64,000 nt of DNA from Bacteroidales bacterium. Lineage in GTDB: Bacteria > Bacteroidota > Bacteroidia > Bacteroidales > WCHB1-69. Location: positions 1-64,000 of the forward strand of contig JAGCUN010000006.1 in the NCBI GenBank assembly GCA_017962845.1, given 5' to 3'. The notes below the pieces were generated by a model. It was not told the DNA's origin. It ran no database searches and saw only the letters and a list, made by a program, of their open reading frames with translations. Shown here in pieces: positions 8,526-17,475 of this stretch (positions within the stretch are counted from its first letter, which is position 1; each line of letters opens with the position of its first letter). The position numbers and the translations under genes were made by a program.

Positions 8526-9458
8526 CTACTGTTCTCCCCGTCGGTCGTGCTGCCACAGCTGGAAACTGTTGTACAGATTCTGCCACACGGCATACGCAGC
8601 GGGGAAGATGGCCGCCAGCGGCTGCAAGTACATGCCCGCCATCCAGATGGCCAATGCCGTGTTGCGCTGTCCGAGCCCCTGTCCGCCCGCGATGCGGTCG
8701 CCATAACGCCGCCCGATGAGACGCCCCACACCAAACTGCACCGCACACCCCACCAGCGAGGCCACCGACAGCCATATAATGCTGTGCCAATTGCCCTTGC
8801 CATGCAAGAATATGAAATCGATGGTCTGCCCGATGGTGACCATCAGCGCGGCGGCCCACAGGTAAAATGACCAGCCTTTGAAACGGGCGACAAAATCGTT
8901 GACCTTGGGCGCCAGCCATTGCAGCAGAATAACGATGACCAGCGGCAGCAGGATGGTGGGACCAATCTTGGCAAATACCATCAGAAACGACTGGTGGAAC
9001 GGCAGATCTACCTGCGTGCCGATGAACGAGAAATAAAGCGGAGCCAGCAGTGCGATGGCAAAGTTGCCGACCAAACTATAAGCGGTGATGGTGCCACGGT
9101 CGGCGCCCAGCATGCAGGCCACCACCACCACCGATGCCGCCACCGGACTCAGCACACCGATGAGCACGCCCTGCGCCAGCAGCTCGTCGAACGGCCGCAG
9201 GGCGAGGTAGCCGCCCAGACTTACCACCGCCTGAAAGAGCAGCATCCAGCCGTGCATGGGCGACAGCCGCAGCTTGCGGATCTCCACCGCGCTGAAGTTG
9301 AGGAAGAGGATGATAAAGAGCAAAAAGGGCACCACCGGCCGCATCATCGCCAGCCAATGGTGGAAGAAAAGTCCGACCACAATGGCCACAGGAAGCACCA
9401 AACTTCTGTATTTCTGCATATTATCGTAATTATCACGGAACCACTTCCCCACCCTCAT
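8526..9458 (-). CDS. Bile acid:Na+ symporter (BASS) family-like membrane transporter
   Basis: The product is about 310 residues with roughly nine to ten hydrophobic segments. Features include the BASS/SBF-like run LLAQGVLIGVLSPVAASVVV (TM4 region), YSLVGNFAIALLAPLYF, and the late motif GGQGLGQRNTALAIWMA with its polar residues, which resembles the ion-binding crossover helix of SBF proteins. The family moves organic anions with sodium; the substrate cannot be told from sequence. The frame is open to 9542, but a -7 box at 9489-9496 lies inside that extension, so the ATG at 9458 (MRVGKWFRDNYDN) is taken. It is divergent from the 9811 gene, with repeat copy B between them. Confidence 0.75.
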   Translation of the reverse strand: MRVGKWFRDNYDNMQKYRSLVLPVAIVVGLFFHHWLAMMRPVVPFLLFIILFLNFSAVEIRKLRLSPMHGWMLLFQAVVSLGGYLALRPFDELLAQGVLIGVLSPVAASVVVVACMLGADRGTITAYSLVGNFAIALLAPLYFSFIGTQVDLPFHQSFLMVFAKIGPTILLPLVIVILLQWLAPKVNDFVARFKGWSFYLWAAALMVTIGQTIDFIFLHGKGNWHSIIWLSVASLVGCAVQFGVGRLIGRRYGDRIAGGQGLGQRNTALAIWMAGMYLQPLAAIFPAAYAVWQNLYNSFQLWQHDRRGEQ

Positions 9459-9488
9459 ATCGCCGACAGGCTCCTCTGAAAACGGCGG

Positions 9489-9496
9489 CAAAATTA
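9489..9496 (-). promoter_or_regulatory. -7 box of the BASS-like transporter gene
   Basis: The minus strand reads TAATTTTG followed by CCGCCG, 31 bases before the ATG at 9458. It supports that start over the longer open frame. Confidence 0.6.
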
Positions 9497-9560
9497 CGGA
9501 ATTAAACTGAAAATAATGTCTATTTTCTTTGCAGCTGCACAAAGAAAATAGACGAAAAGA

Positions 9561-9716
9561 ACGACCTCGTCCCGAAGGGACGAAATCTCAGTAACCCCAG
9601 ACTAGTCCGCGAATAGCGGACGCAGTCCGGGGTACGAGGCCGTTGCGCACATCCCCGCGGCACGCAGACAGGAGGCTAGAACCTGACGGCGGGTTTGCCG
9701 CGGAAGAACGGGCGGG
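9561..9716. repeat. Structured dispersed repeat, copy B
   Basis: This is the second copy of the element at 3786-3940, in the same orientation. The hairpin cgtcccgaagggacg is identical. The nested stem ccccagact...agtccgggg carries one mismatch relative to copy A, and the distal part with gccgcggaagaacggg is conserved. It fills the gap between two divergent genes upstream of both promoters. Confidence 0.8.
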
Positions 9717-9788
9717 AAGATAGAAGATGTCAAAATGTTGCTTTTCTAAAAATAATGCTTTTAGAAACAAATTCCCACAAAAAAATAC

Positions 9789-9796
9789 TACTTTTG
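9789..9796 (+). promoter_or_regulatory. -7 box of the AlaX-like gene
   Basis: TACTTTTG followed by CA ends 14 bases before the ATG at 9811. It makes the upstream in-frame ATG at 9727 unlikely as the start. Confidence 0.65.
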
Positions 9797-9810
9797 CAAA
9801 AAATTTCAAG

Positions 9811-10299
9811 ATGGAAAACAGCCAGAACGACAATCTCGAAAACGCCCCCACCCTCAACGCCCACAACAAGGAGGAGTTTCCGCCTGCCCATACCGCCGAG
9901 CACCTGCTCAACCAGACCATGGGACGGCTGTACGGCTGCGAACGGAGCCGCAACAGTCACATCGAACGCAAAAAAAGCAAGATTAACTTCCTCATCGACC
10001 GGCCGCTCACCCAAGAGGAGGTGGCCGACATTGAGCGGCGCATCAACGAGCTCATACAGGCCGACCTGCCCGTCACCTACGAGTTGGTGACCCGCGACAA
10101 CATCCCCGCCGGTGTCACCCTCGCCAAACTGCCCGACAACGCCAGCGACACCCTCCGCATCGTGCGCATCGGTGACTACGACATCTGCGCCTGCCTCGGC
10201 ACACACGTAAAATCCACCCGCGAGATCGGCAACTTCCGCATCACCAGCACCAGCTTCAACGAAGGAAGTTTTCGCATTGTGTATAAAGTAGCTGAATAA
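9811..10299 (+). CDS. Stand-alone alanyl/threonyl-tRNA editing domain (AlaX-like)
   Basis: The 162-residue protein is a free editing domain of the type fused to alanyl- and threonyl-tRNA synthetases. Such domains hydrolyse mischarged aminoacyl-tRNA, for example Ser-tRNA(Ala). The zinc site is complete: HTAEH (His27, His31) and CLGTH (Cys128, His132), with the C-x-G-T-H form standing for the usual CGGTH. The remainder follows the second additional domain fold, with helix LTQEEVADIERRINELIQ and the REIGNFRI strand. Start chosen by the -7 box at 9789. The exact mischarged substrate cannot be inferred. It is followed by the metal-efflux operon, which has its own -7 box. Confidence 0.85.
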   Translation: MENSQNDNLENAPTLNAHNKEEFPPAHTAEHLLNQTMGRLYGCERSRNSHIERKKSKINFLIDRPLTQEEVADIERRINELIQADLPVTYELVTRDNIPAGVTLAKLPDNASDTLRIVRIGDYDICACLGTHVKSTREIGNFRITSTSFNEGSFRIVYKVAE

Positions 10300-10306
10300 T
10301 TTTTTG

Positions 10307-10314
10307 TAATTTTG
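10307..10314 (+). promoter_or_regulatory. -7 box of the metal-efflux operon
   Basis: TAATTTTGCAGCCT starts eight bases after the AlaX-like stop and ends 17 bases before the ATG at 10332. This is a strong match to TAnnTTTG. Confidence 0.7.
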
Positions 10315-10331
10315 CAGCCTGTTTTTTCACT

Positions 10332-10784
10332 ATGAGTCTGTCGCGTAAAATTTCATGCCTGCTGATCACCGTTGCCTTCCTGCTGACGATGGTGCATTCC
10401 ATCGTGCCGCACCACCACCACGGCGATATCGTGTGCTTCGGCATGACCTGCCAACACGAACAGGACTGCGACCATGACCAAGACGGCTGCGACTGTGCCA
10501 CCTGCGGCTGCCACCACGGTCATCACCCCCTTCATAGTGAAGACAACTGCGTGCTCAACATGCCTTATATCCTCATCCACAGCCATATAGACTTGTCTCC
10601 TGAGGATAACGCAAGCAGCATTTTTTTGGCACACCTCACCGATGCCATTCTTTCCGACCTATCCACTTCCCTATCGGCACCTGCCACGGGAAGCCTGATT
10701 TTCAACTGCACCGACCTGCCCGTGCTGAATCTGACAGACGGGTGTATTGTGTCCCACCGTGGACCTCCGGCTGTAATGGCATAA
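10332..10784 (+). CDS. Small His/Cys-rich exported protein preceding a metal RND pump
   Basis: The 150-residue protein has an N-terminal hydrophobic signal (ISCLLITVAFLLTMVHS). A dense metal-ligand region follows: VPHHHHGD, then C-x3-C-x-H-x3-D-C-x-H within CFGMTCQHEQDCDHD, a CATCGCHHGHH cluster and further Cys/His. It ends in SHRGPPAVMA. Such proteins (DUF6769-like, as I recall) commonly sit directly upstream of CusB/CusA/TolC genes in Bacteroidota. Likely a periplasmic or envelope metal-binding protein, such as a sensor or chaperone for the pump; this is inference from composition and position. It is the first gene of the operon, 53 bases before the adaptor gene. Confidence 0.75.
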   Translation: MSLSRKISCLLITVAFLLTMVHSIVPHHHHGDIVCFGMTCQHEQDCDHDQDGCDCATCGCHHGHHPLHSEDNCVLNMPYILIHSHIDLSPEDNASSIFLAHLTDAILSDLSTSLSAPATGSLIFNCTDLPVLNLTDGCIVSHRGPPAVMA

Positions 10785-10837
10785 CAGAAACAGTCTGAAA
10801 ATCAACATTTTTCCAAAACATTTTTTTCTTTTTTGAA

Positions 10838-12358
10838 ATGAAAAAGACATTATTATATATAGTGTCGGCAGGTCTGATGTTAGCATTAGGGGCTTGCCAC
10901 CACGATCATCACGATGATGAAGAACATGAGCATGAACATCATGGTCATGGCATTACGCTGGCACTCACCGCGTACAATTCTGATTATGAGATTTTTGCAG
11001 ATGCCACTCCCCTATCGGCTGGACATCAGAGCGAGCTCATCACCCATGTTACCCGCCTCGCGGATTTCAAACCGCTGAAGTCCGGCTCGCTGACCGCCAC
11101 GCTTTCGGTAGGCGGCAAGAGTGTGACCGCCACCGCCGACGCGCCTGAAGAGGCAGGCATCTTCCACCTGCATCTCACCCCGCCCACAGCCGGCACAGGC
11201 ACCCTCACCTTCACCCTGCACACGGCCGACAGCACCGCCACGCTCGTTGTAAACGATGTAACCGTCTATTCCTCAGAGGATAAAGCCCTCCACGAGGCCG
11301 ACGAGCTGATTGACGAACACCCCAACGCCATCACTTTCACGAAAGAGCAGTCATGGCAGGTGGATTTCGCCACCGGCTGCGCACAATGGCGGCCTATCGG
11401 ACAGAGCATTCCCACCACCGCACAGGTGCAGCCCACCCAAGGGAACCAGATGCGGGTGGTGGCCAAGTCGAACGGCGTGTTCCACTACCACTCCACTAAC
11501 TTCTTAGCCGGACAGCAGGTGCGCAACGGCGAAACCATCGGCAGCGTGCTCACCGACGGCTTGGTGGATGACAACCTGTCGGTGCGTCTCAGCGAGGCCC
11601 GCACCAACTACGAGACTGCCAAGGCCAACTACGAGCGCGCCAAAGGCTTGGTGGACAGCAAAATCGTTTCACAGAAAGAGTTTTCGGAACTGAAAGCAGC
11701 CTACGAGAATGCAAAGTCCATTTACGAAAACCTACAAAAGAACGTGAGCGGCAACGGCAGCACCGTCACCGCACCGATGAGCGGCTACGTGACCGAGATT
11801 TTAGTGGCCAACGGCGACTATGTAACGGTAGGTCAGCCCATAGCGGTGGTGTCCGACACCCGCAGTCTGGTGCTGCAGGCCGGAGTGGCACAGCGCTATG
11901 CCGCATGGCTGCCCAGCGTGACCGATGCCGCCATCGAAAATCCCATCACCCACGAAATCAGCACACTGACGGAGATGAACGGCCGTATCCTATCCTACGG
12001 CAAGTCGCTGGGCACGGGCAGCCATCTGCTGCCTGTCACGCTCGAAATCAGCAATATGAGTGGCTTCACGCCGGGCGGCTTCGTCAACATATGGCTGAAC
12101 ACGCAAGGCACCGAACCGACCGTGGTCATCCCCAAGAGCGCGCTCTTAGAGGAGCAAGGCAACTACTTTGTTTTCAAGCAGTTCACTCCAGAAAAATTTG
12201 AAAAGCAACCCGTCAGTATCGGTGCTTCCGACGGCAAATACGTGGAAGTGATTTCGGGATTGGATGCCCATGAGCGCATTGTAACCCGAGGTGCCGTACT
12301 GGTGAAACTCGCCAAGGCCAGCGGCGCTCTCGACCCACACGCCGGTCATGTGCATTAA
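10838..12358 (+). CDS. RND metal efflux periplasmic adaptor (CusB/CzcB-like lipoprotein)
   Basis: The 506-residue membrane fusion protein links the inner-membrane pump at 12374 to the TolC-like channel at 15477. It has a lipoprotein signal with lipobox LALGAC. Directly after it is a His/acid-rich metal-binding stretch (HHDHHDDEEHEHEHHGHG). An N-terminal extra domain of about 130 residues precedes the adaptor core. The core contains barrel-sandwich hybrid halves (FLAGQQVRNGETIGSV and TVTAPMSGYVTEILVANGDY) around a coiled-coil hairpin (residues about 250-305). The C-terminal segment again ends in His (DPHAGHVH). Terminal His clusters suggest metal capture. Nearby codon use is uniform. The pump gene follows after 15 bases. 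Confidence 0.93.
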   Translation: MKKTLLYIVSAGLMLALGACHHDHHDDEEHEHEHHGHGITLALTAYNSDYEIFADATPLSAGHQSELITHVTRLADFKPLKSGSLTATLSVGGKSVTATADAPEEAGIFHLHLTPPTAGTGTLTFTLHTADSTATLVVNDVTVYSSEDKALHEADELIDEHPNAITFTKEQSWQVDFATGCAQWRPIGQSIPTTAQVQPTQGNQMRVVAKSNGVFHYHSTNFLAGQQVRNGETIGSVLTDGLVDDNLSVRLSEARTNYETAKANYERAKGLVDSKIVSQKEFSELKAAYENAKSIYENLQKNVSGNGSTVTAPMSGYVTEILVANGDYVTVGQPIAVVSDTRSLVLQAGVAQRYAAWLPSVTDAAIENPITHEISTLTEMNGRILSYGKSLGTGSHLLPVTLEISNMSGFTPGGFVNIWLNTQGTEPTVVIPKSALLEEQGNYFVFKQFTPEKFEKQPVSIGASDGKYVEVISGLDAHERIVTRGAVLVKLAKASGALDPHAGHVH

Positions 12359-12373
12359 TAAAATAGGAAAGCC

Positions 12374-15300
12374 ATGCTAGACAAAATTATACAATTCTCA
12401 CTCAACAACAAGTACTTTATCTTGTTGTGTTCCATTCTGTTAATCATCTTTGGTGTACGCACCACGAAACAGATGGACATTGATGTTTTTCCTGACCTGA
12501 CCGCCCCCACCGTGGTGGTGATGACCGACTGCCATGGTCTCACCTCCGAGGAGGTGGAGCGGCTGGTGAGCTACCCTATCGAGACCGCCATGAACGGGGC
12601 TACCGACGTGCGGCGGGTGCGTTCCACCTCGTCGCAGGGCTTCTCGTTCGTGTGGGTGGAATTCGACTGGGGCACCGACATTTCCAAAGCACGCCAAGTG
12701 GTGAGCGAGAAGCTGGTGACCGTTGAAGGGCAGATTCCGGAAGAGGTCGGTCAGCCCGTGATGGCACCACAGTCGAGCGTGATGGGCGAGATTTTCTTTG
12801 TGGGACTGCAGTCCGACAGCATCTCGCCGATGGAGCTGCGCGACATTGCAGAGTGGCAGGTGCAGCCCGTCATCATGTCCACCAACGGAGTGGCGCAGGT
12901 CACCATCATCGGCGGCGACTACAAGCAGTTCCAGGTGCTGGCCGACCCGTACAAGATGGATGGCTACGGGGTTACGATGGAAGAGCTGGAGCAAGTGTGC
13001 CGCAGTATGAGCGACAACTCGTCGGGGAGCGTGGTGCGTGAATACGGCAACGAGTACGCCGTGCGCGGCATCGCCCGTACCGCCGACACTAGCGAGATGG
13101 AACGAACCTTCGTGAAGATGCGCAACGGCCAGCCCGTCACCGTCGGCGATGTGGCCCGCGTGACCATCGCACCCGCCCAGAAATTCGGCTACGGCAGCGC
13201 CAACGCAAAACCCGCCATCGTGATGTCCATCACCAAACAACCCAATGCCAACACATTGGAGGTGACCGAACAGATTGAGCAGAAACTCGCCTCCATGGAG
13301 AAAGCCCTTCCCAAAGGCGTGACCGTCAACACCCACCTCTTCCGTCAGGCCGACTTCATCCATACTTCGGTGAGCAACGTGGAACGCGCCCTCATCGAAG
13401 GCAGCGTGCTGGTGGTCATCATTCTTTTCCTCTTCCTCGGCAACTTCCGCACCACCCTCATCTCGCTGCTCGCCATTCCCCTGTCACTGCTGGCTACCAT
13501 CATCACCCTCAAAGCATTAGGCATGACCATCAACACCATGAGCTTGGGCGGTATGGCCATCGCTGTCGGCTCGCTGGTGGATGATGCCATTATCGATGTG
13601 GAGAATGTTTATAAACGACTGCGGCAGAACCGGCTCAAACCGCCGGAAGAGCAGCAGACCCTCTTCAACGTGGTGTTTCACGCCTCTTCCGAAATCCGCA
13701 GTTCCATCTTCAACGCCACCCTCATCATCATGGTGTCGTTCATCCCGCTCTTCTTCTTGTCGGGCATGGAAGGCCGCATGCTGAAACCGCTCGGCATCGC
13801 CTTCATCGTCTCGCTCTTCATGTCGCTGATTGTCGCCATGACACTGACACCGCTACTTTCGAAGATGCTGCTGGGACACGACAAGTTCCTGGCACGCAAC
13901 CAGAAAGACAAATGGTTGACGCGCTTCCTGAGCCGTCACTACCTGAAAAGTCTGCAATGGTCGCTGCGGCACAACGGCTGGGTGATTGGCAGCGTGGTAG
14001 GTCTCTTCATCGTAGCGGTTTCGCTTTTCTTCACGTTAGGAAGAAGTTTCTTGCCCGAATTCAACGAAGGGTCGCTAACGCTTTCTGTAGTGACGCAGGC
14101 AGGCACCTCATTGGATGAGAATAATGAGATTGGAAATTTGGTGGAGAAAACCTTGCTGTCGATTCCGGAGGTGACAGGCACGTGCCGCCGCACAGGACGG
14201 GGCGAGCTGGACGAACACTCGCAGGCCACCAACAGCGCAGAAATCGAGGTGAACTTCCAGTTGAAAGACCGCTCCAAAGAAGAGTTTGTGGAGGAAGTGC
14301 GCGAAAAATTGGCCGCCATTCCGGGTATCGCCACCACCGTCGGACAGCCGCTCGGGCACCGCATCGACCACATCCTGTCGGGCACCCGCGCCAACATCGC
14401 CATCAAGATTTTCGGCAACGACCTCAACGACCTTTACACCACCGGTCAGAAAATCAAACAGAGCATCGAACATATTGAAGGACTGGTAGATGTGAATGTG
14501 GAACAGCAGGTGGAAGTGCCTCAGTTGCAGATTCGGGCCAACCGCCAAATGTTGGCGCAACACGGCATCACCATCGAGCAGTTCAACCGCTACGTCAGCA
14601 CAGCCATCGGCGGCGAGAAGCTGAGCGACATCTACGAAGGCGCCTACAAGTATGATCTGATTCTGCGCCTCGACTCCAACTACACGCAAACTATTGAAGG
14701 ACTGAACAATGCGCTGATAGACACGTACGATGGCGGGAAAGTACCTTTGTCGGAGGTGGCCGAAATCCGCTCTGCCAGCGGTCCCAACTCCATCAACCGC
14801 GAGAACGGTCAGCGTAAATTAGTGGTATCGGCCAACGTGGCTGGTCGCGACCTGCACGGTGTGGTAACCGAGCTGCAACAAACTATCGACAAGGACGTGA
14901 AGCTGCCCGAAGGCACCCGCATTGAGTACGGCGGCCAGTTCGAGAGCGAGGCCACCGCCTTCCGTATGCTGCTGCTCACCTCGGGCCTCGCCCTCATCAT
15001 CATCCTGCTGCTGCTCTTCCGCGAGTTCAAGAACTTCAAGCTCGCCAGCATCATCCTGATCAACCTGCCCATGGCTCTCATCGGCGGTGTGTTCGCCCTC
15101 CGATTCACCAGCGGTGTGCTCAGCATTCCGGCTATCATCGGATTCATCTCCCTGTTTGGCATCGCCACCAGAAATGGCATCCTACTTGTATCCAACTACT
15201 TACGGCTTCAAAAGAGCGGACTTTCGCTCACCGAAACGGTGGTACAAGGCTCCAACGACCGATTGAATGCCATCCTGATGACCGCCATCACCGGCGCACT

Positions 15301-15472
15301 CGCCCTGCTGCCCATGGCTATCAACGGCAACCTTCCTGGCAACGAGATTCAGAGCCCGCTCGCCATCGTGATTCTGGGCGGACTGGTCACTTCCACCATC
15401 CTCAACATTTACGTAGTGCCCGTGGTTTACTTCCTGACACACAAGGAGAAAGCATCATCCATTAAAGAATAA
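12374..15472 (+). CDS. Heavy-metal efflux RND pump (CusA/CzcA family)
   Basis: The 1032-residue inner-membrane proton antiporter exports metal ions from periplasm or cytoplasm. It has the RND plan of 12 membrane helices and two large periplasmic loops (about 35-335 and 560-865). The helix-4 proton relay is GSLVDDAIIDVENVYKRL near residue 400, closest to the HME class. The three methionines that bind Cu/Ag in E. coli CusA are not evident by eye: the aligned places read TLSVVTQ, AEIEVNFQ and RIDHILSGTRANI. The substrate may therefore be a divalent ion such as Zn, Co or Ni rather than Cu or Ag. It overlaps nothing and lies four bases before the channel gene. Confidence 0.95.
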   Translation: MLDKIIQFSLNNKYFILLCSILLIIFGVRTTKQMDIDVFPDLTAPTVVVMTDCHGLTSEEVERLVSYPIETAMNGATDVRRVRSTSSQGFSFVWVEFDWGTDISKARQVVSEKLVTVEGQIPEEVGQPVMAPQSSVMGEIFFVGLQSDSISPMELRDIAEWQVQPVIMSTNGVAQVTIIGGDYKQFQVLADPYKMDGYGVTMEELEQVCRSMSDNSSGSVVREYGNEYAVRGIARTADTSEMERTFVKMRNGQPVTVGDVARVTIAPAQKFGYGSANAKPAIVMSITKQPNANTLEVTEQIEQKLASMEKALPKGVTVNTHLFRQADFIHTSVSNVERALIEGSVLVVIILFLFLGNFRTTLISLLAIPLSLLATIITLKALGMTINTMSLGGMAIAVGSLVDDAIIDVENVYKRLRQNRLKPPEEQQTLFNVVFHASSEIRSSIFNATLIIMVSFIPLFFLSGMEGRMLKPLGIAFIVSLFMSLIVAMTLTPLLSKMLLGHDKFLARNQKDKWLTRFLSRHYLKSLQWSLRHNGWVIGSVVGLFIVAVSLFFTLGRSFLPEFNEGSLTLSVVTQAGTSLDENNEIGNLVEKTLLSIPEVTGTCRRTGRGELDEHSQATNSAEIEVNFQLKDRSKEEFVEEVREKLAAIPGIATTVGQPLGHRIDHILSGTRANIAIKIFGNDLNDLYTTGQKIKQSIEHIEGLVDVNVEQQVEVPQLQIRANRQMLAQHGITIEQFNRYVSTAIGGEKLSDIYEGAYKYDLILRLDSNYTQTIEGLNNALIDTYDGGKVPLSEVAEIRSASGPNSINRENGQRKLVVSANVAGRDLHGVVTELQQTIDKDVKLPEGTRIEYGGQFESEATAFRMLLLTSGLALIIILLLLFREFKNFKLASIILINLPMALIGGVFALRFTSGVLSIPAIIGFISLFGIATRNGILLVSNYLRLQKSGLSLTETVVQGSNDRLNAILMTAITGALALLPMAINGNLPGNEIQSPLAIVILGGLVTSTILNIYVVPVVYFLTHKEKASSIKE

Positions 15473-15476
15473 AACT

Positions 15477-16652
15477 ATGAAAAGCATAAAAATCATCACC
15501 AGCCTTTTGATCACCATCTCCCCTCTCCTATTGTTGGGCCAAACTGTCGAGGAGGTATGGAATGCCGTAAGCAATAACAACCTGACCATCAAGGCTTACC
15601 AGCAGCAGAAAGAAGCGGAATGCATGGAAAACCACGTGGGATTGGCACCCGACAACACGGAAGTGGAGTTTGCATACTTGTGGGGAAATCCCAACAGCAT
15701 CGGCAACCGCATTGACGTGAGCGTGATGCAGCCGTTCGAATTCCCTACCACCTACGTTTACCGCAACCGCATCGCCCGCCTGCGCGATGAGCAGTCGGCA
15801 TTTTTTCTCAACCAACAGCAAAATGAGGTTCTGAAAGAGGTGGGAGAATTATACTATAACATTGTGTATCAGAATGCTCGTATCAGCGACATGAATCACT
15901 GCTTGCAATTCCTATCCGACATCTCATCGGCGTACAAGGCCAAGTTTGATGCGGGAGAAATCAACATCTTCGACTATAATCGGGTGAAATTGGCGGAGCT
16001 GAACCTCCAGCAGGAGAAAAGCCATGCCGAAACCGAGCGCAACAACCTGCTCTTACAGCTCCAGCAGCTGAATGGCGGGGTGAAGTTAGAGGTTACGGAG
16101 GACGAATTCCCCGAATTTGCGCTCTATAACAGCTTCAACGACTGGCAGTTGAAGAATCCCAAGATGGAGTGGCTGAACAAGCAGCAGGAGATCTCGGAGC
16201 AGGAGGTGAAGCTCAGCAAGTCGATGTGGGCACCCAAGTTCCAGGCCGGCTACATGTGCGAACGGGTGCCTTCGGAGCTTTTCCAAGGCATCAAGGTAGG
16301 TCTCACGCTGCCGTTGTGGCAACAGACCAACACCGTGAAGCTAGCGAACGCGCAAAGTTCTGCTGCAGCGCTGCTGGCCGCCGACGAGCAGTTCCGTTTC
16401 CGCACACACCTGCAATGCTGCTACGAGACCACCCGCGCTCTGGTGCAGCAGATCGACGAGTACCGCAACCTGATACAGTCAGTGGATGTGTTCGAACTGC
16501 TCAACCAGGCATTGGAGAGCGGACAGATTTCGCTAATCGAATACCTGTCGGAACTTTCGCTCTATCATGAAAGCCACGAGCGTCTCTGCGAGATGGAGCA
16601 CGACGCAGCGATGCAATATTTGGAATTGCAGCTGTACAGCCGGCAGCAGTAA
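15477..16652 (+). CDS. TolC/CusC-family outer membrane channel
   Basis: The 391-residue protein is the outer membrane component of the tripartite metal pump. It has a signal peptide ending LLLLGQ. Two OEP repeats follow, rich in long alpha-helical coiled coil (about 25-190 and 210-385), with typical segments such as AELNLQQEKSHAETERNNLLLQLQQLNGG and the late QALESGQISLIEYLSELSLY. It is shorter than E. coli CusC (about 460) and lacks a lipobox Cys. The start lies four bases after the pump stop, in the same operon. No terminator is obvious after the stop. Confidence 0.9.
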   Translation: MKSIKIITSLLITISPLLLLGQTVEEVWNAVSNNNLTIKAYQQQKEAECMENHVGLAPDNTEVEFAYLWGNPNSIGNRIDVSVMQPFEFPTTYVYRNRIARLRDEQSAFFLNQQQNEVLKEVGELYYNIVYQNARISDMNHCLQFLSDISSAYKAKFDAGEINIFDYNRVKLAELNLQQEKSHAETERNNLLLQLQQLNGGVKLEVTEDEFPEFALYNSFNDWQLKNPKMEWLNKQQEISEQEVKLSKSMWAPKFQAGYMCERVPSELFQGIKVGLTLPLWQQTNTVKLANAQSSAAALLAADEQFRFRTHLQCCYETTRALVQQIDEYRNLIQSVDVFELLNQALESGQISLIEYLSELSLYHESHERLCEMEHDAAMQYLELQLYSRQQ

Positions 16653-16700
16653 AGGACAGGTTTCACCATCCGTTAGGGATAAACGAAGTGATAACGTACA

Positions 16701-17057
16701 TTAAACGAACATGAAGACATGGACTGTTGAACGTATTTTGCGTCTCTTATATATCGCTGGTTCCCAAGGGGGCATCTCATATATGCATTTTTTAATAATT
16801 TCTTCGTCAATACCTTCAGTTATGCCTCTAATTATGCGCACATCAATAATTTGACCAGTAGTGTCAACATCAAAAAAGACATCAACTGGTCCTGATGCAT
16901 CTGCGCCGTTTTGTGATAAGGCATTAAGGATTTTGGTTATCAATTCCGTTTCAAATGGATAGTTGGGGTATGCTTCCTCATCGACATGGATAATTTGGAC
17001 TTGCCCATATAAAAATAGTGGAAATGATAGAAGCCAACAAGTGAATAGTCTTTTCAT
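16701..17057 (-). CDS. Small exported protein with TonB C-terminal-like domain
   Basis: The 118-residue product has a signal peptide (MKRLFTCWLLSFPLFLYGQ) and then one domain resembling the TonB C-terminal fold: VDVFFDVDTTGQIIDVRIIRGITEGIDEEIIKKC followed by MPPWEPAIYKRRKIRSTVHVFMFV. The spacing of strand-helix-P-W-x-P-A is typical of PF03544. It lacks the TonB membrane anchor plus proline-rich linker. It is therefore not an energy transducer but one of the small periplasmic proteins with this domain common in Bacteroidota. It is convergent with the metal-efflux operon, 48 bases away. Confidence 0.7.
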   Translation of the reverse strand: MKRLFTCWLLSFPLFLYGQVQIIHVDEEAYPNYPFETELITKILNALSQNGADASGPVDVFFDVDTTGQIIDVRIIRGITEGIDEEIIKKCIYEMPPWEPAIYKRRKIRSTVHVFMFV

Positions 17058-17313
17058 AGCCTTTATTGGTGGACTTAAATTTTTACTTTCTAACCACACC
17101 TCCCTACCCTGTAAGCATCTTAAAATACAGCGGGCAAAGTTACAAATTATTTTATGATTTCCAAGGGTTTGACGTTAATTTTATTAAAAAGGGGAATGTG
17201 CAAAATATCGATTCACATATTATTACAATTTATAATTGCGTTTTTTCGTTAGTCACAATAAACCGCACACATATCACGTTGTTAAAATTTACAAAACAAC
17301 TAATATTATCTTC

Positions 17314-17454
17314 ATGAACAAAATACACGACAGATTCCTTTGCATTGACGATGTCGTTTATCACATTGGAGCATCGCTGAAAGACCTCGGCAAGAAATGG
17401 TTTGCCTTCTCCAAAATGCAGATTCCCACTGAGTTATTGGTGCGGAATGTGTGA
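17314..17454 (+). pseudogene. Remnant of a gene C-terminus with PLD-like HxRxxxxD motif
   Basis: A 46-codon frame encodes HDRFLCIDD, then VYHIGASLKDLGKKWFAFSKM. This is the characteristic C-terminal end of a widespread protein type in Bacteroidota; I recall it from ORF6N-domain and related DNA-binding proteins. The HDRFLxIDD...GAS pattern resembles a phospholipase D-type HKD half-site. No upstream portion is present: the preceding 250 bases are AT-rich and carry no matching frame. It is therefore most likely a decayed or truncated gene. The rest of the gap 17058-17475 holds nothing else I can support. Confidence 0.55.
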
Positions 17455-17475
17455 TGAAACCATTTCGACAGCGCC

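Noticed and set aside
9727..9810. A 28-residue N-terminal extension of the AlaX-like protein
   Set aside because: The -7 box at 9789-9796 lies inside it, so transcription would begin after that ATG.
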